The notes under the pieces are model-generated. The model had not been told where the DNA came from, did not search any database, and was given only the letters and a program-made list of their open reading frames with translations. The position numbers were made by a program, and so were the translations under genes. Shown here one piece after another: positions 1-6,482 of a stretch of 32,204 bases of DNA (its first letter is position 1; the number at the start of each line of letters is the position of its first letter). The stretch comes from DATLCI01 sp035526435 (GTDB lineage: Bacteria; Acidobacteriota; Terriglobia; Terriglobales; Acidobacteriaceae): assembly GCA_035526435.1 (NCBI GenBank), contig DATLCI010000029.1, positions 1 through 32,204 on the forward strand, in the 5' to 3' direction.

Positions 1-189
1 GCCGCATTCTTAGACGGTCAGATCACCTTCTCTGACATTCCCCGCACAATAAAGTCCGTATTGAATGAAACTGCTGACACTCATCCCGAATCTATTAAGC
101 AAGTCCTCTCTTGTGACGAACGGGCGCGTCTGCTGGCGCAGGAAATCGTTCGGAACCGGGGCAGGGTGACTAAGGTGACGGCAAATTAA
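1..189 (+). CDS. dxr: 1-deoxy-D-xylulose 5-phosphate reductoisomerase, C-terminal fragment
   Basis: Reading frame 1 is open from the first base of the window to a TAA at 187-189, giving the last 62 residues of a protein that starts upstream. The segment AFLDGQITFSDIPRTI followed by a helix ending in ARLLAQEIV matches the C-terminal helical domain of Dxr (IspC), the NADPH-dependent enzyme that converts DXP to 2-C-methyl-D-erythritol 4-phosphate in the cytoplasmic MEP pathway. The catalytic and NADPH-binding regions lie outside the window, so integrity cannot be judged. The neighbour order dxr-rseP is widely conserved in bacteria and supports the call; ispG, a later enzyme of the same pathway, lies 2.4 kb downstream on the same strand. 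Confidence 0.85.
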   Translation, partial: AAFLDGQITFSDIPRTIKSVLNETADTHPESIKQVLSCDERARLLAQEIVRNRGRVTKVTAN

Positions 190-255
190 GTTTTTTCGCC
201 CGGCCTGCCGCCGGATTCGGTTAAAGTATTAGTTTCCAGGGGATTACCACTTCGT

Positions 256-1581
256 ATGTTGAATTTTCTCATCGCACTCTTCTCGATGATCGTCGTGCTC
301 GGCATCATGATCGTGATCCACGAGCTCGGCCATCACCTCGTCGCCAAGTTCTTCGGCGTGAGGGTCGAGGTCTTTTCCGTCGGTTTCGGTAAGCGCCTGT
401 GGGGCTTTCGCAAGGGTGAGACCGATTACCGCGTGAGTGCTCTGCCCTTCGGCGGCTATGTAAAGATGGCCGGCGAAAATCCCATGGACGAGCGCACCGG
501 CGACCCTGGCGAATTCGCCTCTCATCCCCGGTGGCAGCGGGTACTGATTGCAGTGGCCGGCCCCGCCATGAATATCGTATTGGCCATTGGCCTGATAACC
601 GGCATTTATATGGTGCACTATGAGCATGATGCCTCTGCGGAAAAGCCTGCCGTCATTGGCTATGTGGACCCCGCCGGCCCCGCGCATGCTGCTGGGATTC
701 AGGGTGGTGACCGCATCATCCGCATTGGCGACGCGCAAAACCCCCTCTGGCAGGACATCCAGGACGCTCGCATCCGCGCCAAGCTTACCCCCGGTAAGCC
801 CTTGGACATTACTCTCCAGCGCGGTGCCGAAGTCATCAACACGCAGCTAACCCCCGCGGTCCGGGGCCAACAGGAGCTCGATTATCTCGGCATCGTTCCG
901 GATGAGCCCATCATCGTCACCGCCGTGGTTCCGGACACGCCGGCCGCTAATGCCGGCCTCCAGGAGAAGGACGAGATCCTCTCGGTCAACGGTCACAATA
1001 TGCGGTCCATGTTCGCCGTGAAAGCTTTCCTCAAGGAAAACGGCGGAGCGCCTTTAGACGTGAAGGTATTACGGGCGGGTAACACGCTCGATCTGAAGAT
1101 TCTGCCCACGGAAGTGGAGGTAGAACCCGGCGAAAAAGAATATCGCATGGGGTTTGTCTCTCGCCTGGTCCATGCCGACCCATTGCCTTTGGGTCAGGCT
1201 TTTGAGAAGTCTCTGGAATGGAACAAGCGCTATTCCCTGCTGATCGGGGACCTTCTGCAGAAGATGGTCCAACGCAAGGTTTCTTTGAAGCAGGTGGACG
1301 GCCCCATTGGCATCGGTAAGGCCACCGGCGAAGCCGTGCGCCAGCCTGGATGGATCCCCGTCCTTATGCTGATGGCGGCTATCAGCCTGAATCTGGGCAT
1401 CTTTAATCTGCTTCCTATCCCTATTCTGGATGGCGGTTTGATCCTGATGCTGGCCATCGAGAGCGTGATTCGCCGGGACATTGACCAGCGTATCAAGGAG
1501 CGGGTCTATCAGACGGCGTTCGTCTTCCTGGTGTTATTCGCGGTGATGGTCATCTTCAACGACGTTACCAAGCTCCTCTAG
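256..1581 (+). CDS. rseP: RIP site-2 zinc metalloprotease RseP
   Basis: A 441-residue inner-membrane protease that cleaves transmembrane segments such as anti-sigma factors. The first helix carries the zinc motif HELGH at residues 22-26. The last part carries the third-ligand motif in NLLPIPILDGG (Asp392), followed by a C-terminal membrane helix. Between them lie two PDZ-like regions (about 105-195 and 205-290), with the typical GxxxAGLQEKDEILSVNG pattern in the second. Length and order fit the E. coli RseP type. The ATG at 256 starts right at the first hydrophobic helix; upstream is only a purine-rich AGGGGA about 12 bases away. It lies 66 bases after dxr and is probably cotranscribed with it. 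An intrinsic terminator follows, so expression of the next genes is at least partly separate. Confidence 0.95.
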   Translation: MLNFLIALFSMIVVLGIMIVIHELGHHLVAKFFGVRVEVFSVGFGKRLWGFRKGETDYRVSALPFGGYVKMAGENPMDERTGDPGEFASHPRWQRVLIAVAGPAMNIVLAIGLITGIYMVHYEHDASAEKPAVIGYVDPAGPAHAAGIQGGDRIIRIGDAQNPLWQDIQDARIRAKLTPGKPLDITLQRGAEVINTQLTPAVRGQQELDYLGIVPDEPIIVTAVVPDTPAANAGLQEKDEILSVNGHNMRSMFAVKAFLKENGGAPLDVKVLRAGNTLDLKILPTEVEVEPGEKEYRMGFVSRLVHADPLPLGQAFEKSLEWNKRYSLLIGDLLQKMVQRKVSLKQVDGPIGIGKATGEAVRQPGWIPVLMLMAAISLNLGIFNLLPIPILDGGLILMLAIESVIRRDIDQRIKERVYQTAFVFLVLFAVMVIFNDVTKLL

Positions 1582-1600
1582 GATCGGCCTTGGCAGTGAA

Positions 1601-1628
1601 AAACCGGCTTCAGCCGGTTATTTTTTTG
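1601..1628 (+). terminator. Intrinsic terminator after rseP
   Basis: The 7-bp stem AACCGGC/GCCGGTT at 1602-1619, with a TTCA loop, is followed directly by eight T residues (1621-1627 plus the preceding bases). This is a textbook Rho-independent terminator placed 20 bases after the rseP stop codon. It separates the dxr-rseP unit from the receiver genes. Confidence 0.85.
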
Positions 1629-1747
1629 GAAAAATTTCTTCGCGCTCTACAACCCAAATTACCTCTAAATAACTCTAATGTTACGAATTAGCAGCGTTGC
1701 CGCCCTTCGTCGGGTCCCCTGCGGCATGAACTAGAACGACTTCTTCA

Positions 1748-2185
1748 ATGCCGAAGCTTCACATCCAAATCGTGGATGATGAGATTAACGTGGCCCGTAC
1801 CCTCCAAATGGTGCTGGAGCGTGAGTCTTACCAGGTGACTTGCGCCAGTAGTGCCCGCGAGGCCTTGAAACAATATCGCGAAGGGCTTCGTCCCGATGCC
1901 GCCATCGTCGATCTCAACATGGAAGAAGAGGACATTGGGCTGGTCGTGGCGCAGGCCGCGCAAAAATTAAATCCTCCCCCTGTCGTCGTCATTTGCACGG
2001 GATACGCCAACGTTGAAAATATCCAGACCGCGCTCAATCTCCGCGTGGATTATCTCGCTACCAAACCCGTCGATCTGGAAGAATTGAAGGGCGCGCTCAT
2101 CCGGCTGCTTCAGCGCCGTTCCGCTTCCCGTAAACCGAGAGCCAAGACCAAGGCCAGGACTAAACGAGCAGGCGCCCGTGGTTAA
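1748..2185 (+). CDS. Single-domain response regulator (receiver) with basic tail
   Basis: A 145-residue protein that is almost entirely a CheY-like receiver domain. The phosphorylation site is complete: acidic pair Asp10-Asp11, phospho-acceptor Asp55 in AIVDLNM, Thr84 in VVICTGYA and Lys106 followed by Pro in ATKPVDLEEL. After about residue 124 there is no output domain, only a Lys/Arg-rich tail that could contact nucleic acid, membrane or a partner. No histidine kinase is in the window. The ATG at 1748 is chosen because it sits immediately before the first beta strand; no good Shine-Dalgarno is visible. The 3' end overlaps the next gene by 8 bases, implying coupled translation. What it signals to cannot be read from the sequence. 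Confidence 0.9.
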   Translation: MPKLHIQIVDDEINVARTLQMVLERESYQVTCASSAREALKQYREGLRPDAAIVDLNMEEEDIGLVVAQAAQKLNPPPVVVICTGYANVENIQTALNLRVDYLATKPVDLEELKGALIRLLQRRSASRKPRAKTKARTKRAGARG

Positions 2186-2594
2186 GAAAAAGCACAATCC
2201 GACGGGTGAAGAATACGCGCTGCTGGTCAATCCCAGCATGTCGGCGCTCAGCGCCATGCAACATGGCTTCGCCGCGCAGGGTATCCGCTGTGTTGTTGCC
2301 CGCGACCTGCCGACCGCATTGCTGGCATTGTCGCAGCACTTCTTCACCCTGGCTCTGATCAGTTCCAGCATTGCCGAAGAAGGCGATGGCTGGGCACTCG
2401 GCGGAGTGATGCGCCTGCTCTTCCCCGATGCTTTTATTGGCGTAATGTCTTCAGAGACCAGTGTCCTTACCCTGCAGGCCGCCATTAATAACGGTCTGAA
2501 TCGCATCTATGACAGTGCCACCCCGCCGGAAGGGCTGGTTTCCGCCTTCCTCAACGATCGCAAGAACCCCGAATTCACTGCCTCCGTCCACTAA
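2178..2594 (+). CDS. Degenerate (pseudo-)receiver protein, function unknown
   Basis: A 138-residue protein starting at GTG 2178 inside the end of the preceding receiver gene. The alternating hydrophobic-strand/helix pattern and the motifs at the right spacing resemble a receiver fold: LLVNPS near residue 15, ALISSSI near 60, FIGVMSSE near 87 and RIYDSATPPEGL near 110. However, the residues needed for phosphotransfer are replaced. The acidic pair is Asn-Pro, the acceptor Asp is Ser (62-64) and there is no Lys at the fourth site. It would therefore not be phosphorylated in the normal way. The overlap with the canonical receiver suggests the two proteins act together, for example as a heterodimer or as an aspartate-less regulator. 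The receiver assignment is inferred from pattern only. Confidence 0.75.
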   Translation: MVKKKHNPTGEEYALLVNPSMSALSAMQHGFAAQGIRCVVARDLPTALLALSQHFFTLALISSSIAEEGDGWALGGVMRLLFPDAFIGVMSSETSVLTLQAAINNGLNRIYDSATPPEGLVSAFLNDRKNPEFTASVH

Positions 2595-2616
2595 AAGAGA
2601 CCCCGAAATAGCGTGG

Positions 2617-2622
2617 TAAAAT
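2617..2622 (+). promoter_or_regulatory. Possible -10 element of ispG
   Basis: TAAAAT lies 10 bases before the ispG ATG, preceded by TGG. No convincing -35 hexamer is seen 16-18 bases upstream. If it is used, the transcript would be almost leaderless, which would agree with the lack of a Shine-Dalgarno sequence before ispG. Confidence 0.3.
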
Positions 2623-2632
2623 AGACGCTTCC

Positions 2633-3886
2633 ATGGCCTCTATCACTCGTAGGAAGACTCCTGTCGTCAATATCGGTGGCGTTCGCGTTGGCTCTTCCGC
2701 GCCCGTCGTGGTGCAGTCCATGACCAATACCGATACCGCCGACGTGGCTGGCACGATCAAGCAGGTCGCGGCCCTGGCCCGGGCCGGTTCCGAACTTGTC
2801 CGGGTGACCGTCAATAACGACGCGGCCGCGCAAGCGGTGCCCGCCATCGTGGAAGGCCTCGACAAGCTGGGCCTAAAGACCCCCATCATCGGCGACTTCC
2901 ATTACAACGGCCATCAACTGCTGAAGAAATATCCCGCCTGCGCCCAGGCTCTCTCCAAGTACCGGATCAACCCTGGCAACTGCAGCATCGGAAAAAAAGA
3001 CGACGAAAATTTCCGCACCATGATTGAAGTCGCGGTTGAAAATCAGAAGCCCGTGCGCATCGGCGTCAACTGGGGCTCGCTCGATCAGGCGCTGCTCACT
3101 AGGATGATGGATGAGAACAGCCGCGCGCCCGAGCCACTCGATGCGCGCGCCGTGACCATGGAAGCCATGGTCGTGAGCGCCCTCGATTCCGCCGCCTCGG
3201 CCGAGCGCTACGGACTACGCAAAGATCAGATCATCCTCAGCGCCAAAGTCAGCGGCGTGCAGGATTTGCTCGACGTCTATTCCGTATTGGCCTCACGCTG
3301 CGATTACGCCCTGCACCTCGGATTGACCGAAGCCGGCATGGGAGCCAAGGGCATCGTCGCCAGCTCTGCCGCGCTCTCTCCGCTGTTGCTCAAAGGTATC
3401 GGTGACACCATCCGTGTCTCGCTCACGCCTGCCCCCAATGGCGACCGCAGCGAAGAGGTCATTGTCGCCCAGCAGATCCTGCAGTCGCTGGGCATTCGCA
3501 GCTTTACCCCGCAAGTGACCGCCTGCCCCGGCTGCGGACGGACCACAAGCACCTTCTTTCAGGAGATGGCGCAACAGATCCAGGGCTACACCCGCGACAA
3601 GATGCCGGAGTGGAAGCAGAAATACGTCGGCGTGGAAGAAATGACGCTTGCGGTTATGGGATGTGTGGTGAATGGCCCCGGAGAATCGAAACATGCCAAC
3701 ATCGGCATCTCTCTTCCCGGAACGTTTGAGGAACCCAAGGCTCCTGTCTATGTGGATGGCCGGCTGTTTGTGACCTTGAAGGGCGATAAGATCGTGCCCG
3801 AGTTCATCAAGATCCTCGATGAGTATGTGGACTCACATTACAGCGCGAGAGCGAATACTGCGGAAGAGATGACAGCGAAAGCTTAG
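2633..3886 (+). CDS. ispG: 4-hydroxy-3-methylbut-2-enyl diphosphate synthase (IspG/GcpE)
   Basis: A 417-residue iron-sulfur enzyme of the MEP pathway that converts MEcPP to HMBPP. The N-terminal TIM-barrel begins with RRKTPVVNIGGVRVG and VVVQSMTNTDTAD. The C-terminal ferredoxin-like domain holds the cluster ligands: Cys298 and Cys301 in ACPGCGRT, Cys344 in VMGCVVNGPGE and the conserved Glu351. All ligands are present, so the enzyme should be active. It is somewhat longer than the E. coli protein (372 residues), mostly at the C terminus. The ATG at 2633 precedes the conserved N-terminal strand. It lies 38 bases after the degenerate receiver gene; grouping of dxr, rseP and ispG is known from other phyla, for example mycobacteria. 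Confidence 0.96.
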   Translation: MASITRRKTPVVNIGGVRVGSSAPVVVQSMTNTDTADVAGTIKQVAALARAGSELVRVTVNNDAAAQAVPAIVEGLDKLGLKTPIIGDFHYNGHQLLKKYPACAQALSKYRINPGNCSIGKKDDENFRTMIEVAVENQKPVRIGVNWGSLDQALLTRMMDENSRAPEPLDARAVTMEAMVVSALDSAASAERYGLRKDQIILSAKVSGVQDLLDVYSVLASRCDYALHLGLTEAGMGAKGIVASSAALSPLLLKGIGDTIRVSLTPAPNGDRSEEVIVAQQILQSLGIRSFTPQVTACPGCGRTTSTFFQEMAQQIQGYTRDKMPEWKQKYVGVEEMTLAVMGCVVNGPGESKHANIGISLPGTFEEPKAPVYVDGRLFVTLKGDKIVPEFIKILDEYVDSHYSARANTAEEMTAKA

Positions 3887-3910
3887 GACTCGCTTCTCTG
3901 CCAGGCCCTG

Positions 3911-3940
3911 AACCGCGCATGATCGCGCGGGTTTTGCTTT
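3911..3940 (+). terminator. Intrinsic terminator after ispG
   Basis: The stem CCGCGC (3913-3918), loop ATGATC and stem GCGCGG (3925-3930) are followed by GTTTTGCTTT. It lies 27 bases past the ispG stop, and on the opposite strand it is just downstream of the small minus-strand gene ending at 3939. Confidence 0.7.
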
Positions 3941-4067
3941 ATGCCGCCAGCTTCAGAACTGCCACGCTCACGCCCAGCCAGGTCGAAAACCCTACTGCCA
4001 GCAAAGCGATACGAACGACCGCGCTATCCAGATACTTGTTGTATTTAGAATCCATCAGCTTATCCAT
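3939..4067 (-). CDS. 42-residue single-pass membrane peptide (short ORF)
   Basis: A short minus-strand frame from ATG (4067-4065) to TAA (3941-3939) encodes 42 residues. The N-terminal third is charged and polar (MDKLMDSKYNKYLD), followed by one hydrophobic helix of about 22 residues (VVRIALLAVGFSTWLGVSVAVL) and a short KLAA tail. An AGGAG Shine-Dalgarno stands 6 bases before the ATG, better than that of most genes here, which argues that it is translated. I do not recognise the family. The layout fits a small inner-membrane protein that modulates a larger complex. It lies alone between the convergent ispG end and the CAP-protein gene, 247 bases downstream of the latter. Confidence 0.6.
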   Translation of the reverse strand: MDKLMDSKYNKYLDSAVVRIALLAVGFSTWLGVSVAVLKLAA

Positions 4068-4159
4068 GACCTGCTCCTGTTTTTCTGTCTGCCTATAAGA
4101 CGTGAACCAAGTGCCTTAGTTAGCACCGCCGCGTTTTTAATCTTCGCAACGCTTATGGT

Positions 4160-4185
4160 CCTATACGCAGTCTGAGACGCGTAGG
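4160..4185. other. Bulged hairpin in the 4068-4314 intergenic region
   Basis: CCTA, CGC and GTC on the left pair with GAC, GCG and TAGG on the right around a TGA loop, with small bulges on the left arm: 10 base pairs in 26 bases. There is no T-tract after it on either strand. The whole 4068-4314 interval otherwise holds no credible coding frame. It probably contains the promoter and leader of the 42-residue peptide gene, but I cannot place a convincing -35/-10 pair. Confidence 0.35.
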
Positions 4186-4314
4186 TTCCTTCAAATAGCC
4201 ACGGAGCGAAAGATTACGAACGTACCGTTACCAGGGATGGAGGTTAGCGCCTCTGGTTCAGGCTGGCGACTTTTGTCACGACTGGTGAAACTGCAGGGAA
4301 AACCCTAGACAAGA

Positions 4315-5103
4315 TTAGTAGAGAATGCCCACCCAATAAGTCCCGCCCGGATACCGCGGCGTCGCCTTGTAGCAGACTCCGATCACCCATCGCCGCGTTC
4401 CCGAATTAGCCGCCGCATCGACTAGCGATTCCGGCACCTCTTCCGGCTCGGTAGCGGTGTAGGCAAACATCCGCCGCAGCGGCGGTTCTCCGGGTAGCTT
4501 GCTCGCTTGTAGTTGATCGCGGTCCGCCATCGCGCACATCGCCTCGCGCACTTTTGCGCTGGAAGTGACCGTCAGGTCGCCTTTGATCTCCCGGCGCAAC
4601 CCCTTGGCCACGCGTGCTTCGGCATCGTTCGAACTGACCTCACTCGTAGTGTGCGCAAAGTTCTGTACCGCATAATACCCATTCGGACCCAGCGCCACGG
4701 CGATGCCGACCTCATCATATTTCGGACTTAAAATATTGGCGCGATGCCCCGGCGACTGCATCAGCCCCGGATGGATGTCTTCCCAATCGGTGGCGTAGGC
4801 CACGTTTTCCGCCGATGAATTGAATCGTAGCCCGGTCGCCGCGATGCGTTCGCTCAGCGCATCTTCCCCGGCAAACCGGTGTCCCAGCGTCTTCCTGGCG
4901 ATCATCCATGCCAAGTGCCCCGCTGCCGCTTCCCCCAGCTTGGAATTCCACTTCAGCGCCTTCAACCCGCGGTCTTCACGCTCTCGATTTACCGCTTGGA
5001 AGATCTTTCGCTCCATCGATTCCAAACGAACGACTCTCGTCTCCGCCTTCGCATTCAGCGCGAGTGCCAGCAACACTAGGGAAAAGACAGTTGTCTTTAC
5101 CAT
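4315..5103 (-). CDS. Secreted CAP (SCP/PR1) domain protein
   Basis: A 262-residue exported protein. The start at 5103 is chosen because it opens a clear signal peptide (charged VKT, hydrophobic core, LNAKA cleavage region near residue 20) and overlaps the stop of the upstream gene as ATGGTAA; longer frames upstream have no such logic. Residues about 32-155 form the CAP domain, with IFQAVNREREDRGL, LGHRF, SAENVAY, SPGHRANILSPKYDEVGIA and a strand containing YYAVQNFA. The C-terminal 100 residues are not recognised. Bacterial CAP proteins act in the envelope, and their substrates are largely unknown. It is the third gene of an operon with an XRE-type regulator and a small membrane protein. Confidence 0.85.
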   Translation of the reverse strand: MVKTTVFSLVLLALALNAKAETRVVRLESMERKIFQAVNREREDRGLKALKWNSKLGEAAAGHLAWMIARKTLGHRFAGEDALSERIAATGLRFNSSAENVAYATDWEDIHPGLMQSPGHRANILSPKYDEVGIAVALGPNGYYAVQNFAHTTSEVSSNDAEARVAKGLRREIKGDLTVTSSAKVREAMCAMADRDQLQASKLPGEPPLRRMFAYTATEPEEVPESLVDAAANSGTRRWVIGVCYKATPRYPGGTYWVGILY

Positions 5104-5384
5104 CCGAACAAGAACCTCGCCACTGTGAGCGGCAACTCCCACAGGAATGATAATGGGTTCGCGGAGTGGCCCGTGCCGGGAAGATATCCCAACCCGATTG
5201 GCCACGCCCACAAGCCGATACCCCATAAGATGCACAGGGGAACGGCCAGAAGATCGCCGCGCTCCACCGCGGACGGCTTCCTCTTCGCCGTAGGGGCGGC
5301 TATGGTCAGCGGACGATGGGCCGGCGCCGGCGTCGCCGGCAGTGTACTACTGCGCCTTGTTGCAATCGTGGACATCGCTCTCAT
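5097..5384 (-). CDS. Small membrane protein, function unknown
   Basis: A 95-residue protein with a basic, Ala/Pro/Thr-rich N-terminal third (about 1-42), followed by a hydrophobic, Trp- and Gly-rich segment (about 46-66) and a second one near the C terminus (about 78-94), suggesting one or two membrane helices. The ATG at 5384 overlaps the stop codon of the XRE gene as ATGA, with AAGGA just before it; another ATG three codons later is possible. Its own stop overlaps the start of the CAP-protein gene by 7 bases. I recognise no family. The double overlap implies that the three products are made in fixed ratio. Confidence 0.75.
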   Translation of the reverse strand: MRAMSTIATRRSSTLPATPAPAHRPLTIAAPTAKRKPSAVERGDLLAVPLCILWGIGLWAWPIGLGYLPGTGHSANPLSFLWELPLTVARFLFGW

Positions 5385-5929
5385 TTCCTTCTTATCTGCC
5401 TCGCCTTCCTACTTCGTTCCGTCTTTTGGCCTGCCGCGGTTTCTTTACGGGGGTTCTCGACGCTTCCCGATCCGCCGAGCGCTCGCCAAAGACTGTCGCC
5501 CAGCCCGGGCGACTTCAGGATCCGTCCCAGCAGCAACACCGTATTGCGGGTCTGCCTCTGCCTGGCCACTGCGATCAGCGCTTCGCTCACCTCCGGGTCC
5601 TGCCGGAAGGACTCCGCTCCCTGCAGCATCCAGTGGTCAAGCTTGCCATCGGTAGTGGCCACGTCCGAGAGCTCCATCCCCATCCCAGGCGGGTCATCCA
5701 CCAGGAATCCCGGATGCACCTTGAAGAACCCCGCCAGCAGCCCGCGCGAGGATTGCGTCAGGTGCGGACGGGCCCCGCTCTCGATCTGCGACAGATACGA
5801 CTGGCTGATCTTCTTCCCCGTTTCCGCCTTCACCGCTTCCACGATCTCCTGTTGTTTCATGGCCCGGCCCAACCCGCGCAAGCTGCCTTCTACCTCGCGC
5901 AGGTACTTCAACTTTTCGCCTAAGGTCAC
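5381..5929 (-). CDS. XRE-family helix-turn-helix transcriptional regulator
   Basis: A 182-residue protein read from GTG 5929, which has GGAGG four bases upstream; a TTG six codons earlier would swallow that ribosome site. Residues about 1-70 form an HTH_XRE domain: LGEKLKYLREVEG, MKQQEIVEAV, KKISQSYLSQIESGARPHL (recognition helix) and LLAGFFKVHPGFLVD. The C-terminal part (SDVATTDGKLDHWMLQGAESFRQD and onward) is helical and is followed by a very basic tail; no effector domain is recognised. It is the first gene of the regulator, membrane protein, CAP protein operon. A perfect palindrome lies over its promoter, so autoregulation is likely (inference). Confidence 0.88.
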   Translation of the reverse strand: MTLGEKLKYLREVEGSLRGLGRAMKQQEIVEAVKAETGKKISQSYLSQIESGARPHLTQSSRGLLAGFFKVHPGFLVDDPPGMGMELSDVATTDGKLDHWMLQGAESFRQDPEVSEALIAVARQRQTRNTVLLLGRILKSPGLGDSLWRALGGSGSVENPRKETAAGQKTERSRKARQIRRK

Positions 5930-5959
5930 AGTGCCTCCGTATTGCAAAACGCGATATCT

Positions 5960-5988
5960 ATATTACAAATTGTAATACTAGAGAGCAA
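5960..5988 (-). promoter_or_regulatory. Sigma-70-type promoter of the XRE/CAP operon
   Basis: On the minus strand, TTGCTC (5988-5983) and TAATAT (5965-5960) are separated by exactly 17 bases. The start point would fall near 5953, leaving a short leader that includes the GGAGG ribosome site of the regulator gene. Confidence 0.55.
5961..5977. promoter_or_regulatory. 17-bp palindromic operator, probably for the XRE regulator
   Basis: TATTACAAATTGTAATA is a perfect inverted repeat with 8-bp arms around one central base. It covers the -10 region of the minus-strand promoter and the -35 region of the plus-strand promoter. A dimer bound here would block both divergent transcripts. The symmetry is seen in the sequence; binding by the adjacent regulator is inferred. 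Confidence 0.6.
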
Positions 5989-5998
5989 GGACTATATT
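5970..5998 (+). promoter_or_regulatory. Sigma-70-type promoter of the divergent membrane-protein gene
   Basis: TTGTAA (5970-5975) and TATATT (5993-5998) are separated by 17 bases. The -35 hexamer lies inside the palindrome. The predicted start is near 6005, about 50 bases before the ATG at 6056. Confidence 0.5.
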
Positions 5999-6055
5999 TC
6001 CTTTAGATTCAATTGATTAGCTGTGCTAGATTTCTACGAAGGAGGCTATCGGCCC

Positions 6056-6448
6056 ATGAGCTGGATAAAGTACCTGTTCTACATCTGCGGTTTCTACGGC
6101 CTTCTGGTCATCGCGGCTTTGTATTTTCGCGAGCGCGCTATCGCCGCCGCCGGCTTGCCCGGCATAACTTATCCGGAATTCTTTTATGGATTTATCGGCG
6201 TTGGACTCGCCTGGCAGCTCGCCTTTCTGGTGATCGGCGGCGATCCTTTACGCTATCGTCCACTGATCTTGGTGGCGGTGATTGAGAAGATCGGCTTCGG
6301 TCTTCCCGCAGCCTTGCTCTATAAAGCCGGACGCATTCCGGCGGAGATGTTTGCCGCAGGCATGTTGGACTTGCTGATGGCCGTCCTTTTCACCATCGCT
6401 TGGGTACAGTTGGGCAAAGCGGCATCATCCAGCCCAGCGGCCGCCTAG
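6056..6448 (+). CDS. Small multi-pass membrane protein, function unknown
   Basis: A 130-residue protein with about four hydrophobic helices: near residues 5-22, 41-60, 66-85 and 98-118. The ATG at 6056 is preferred over an in-frame GTG at 6023 because an AAGGAGG site lies 10 bases before it and would be inside the longer frame. No motif points to a specific activity; the size and four-helix layout resemble various uncharacterised acidobacterial and proteobacterial membrane proteins. It is transcribed divergently from the XRE/CAP operon and shares the palindromic operator, so it may belong to the same regulon. It ends 34 bases before the permease gene. Confidence 0.75.
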   Translation: MSWIKYLFYICGFYGLLVIAALYFRERAIAAAGLPGITYPEFFYGFIGVGLAWQLAFLVIGGDPLRYRPLILVAVIEKIGFGLPAALLYKAGRIPAEMFAAGMLDLLMAVLFTIAWVQLGKAASSSPAAA

Positions 6449-6482
6449 TTGGGATATCATCACCCTCGCTGAAGCTTTCGGG

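Noticed and set aside
244..738. A 164-residue minus-strand frame opposite rseP
   Set aside because: It lies fully antisense to a clear protease gene, has a composition typical of shadow frames (His/Gly/Asp-rich) and shows no domain.
5125..5975. Several plus-strand frames opposite the XRE operon
   Set aside because: They overlap each other in different frames, are Ser/Arg/Pro-rich and lie antisense to three coupled genes with clear starts.
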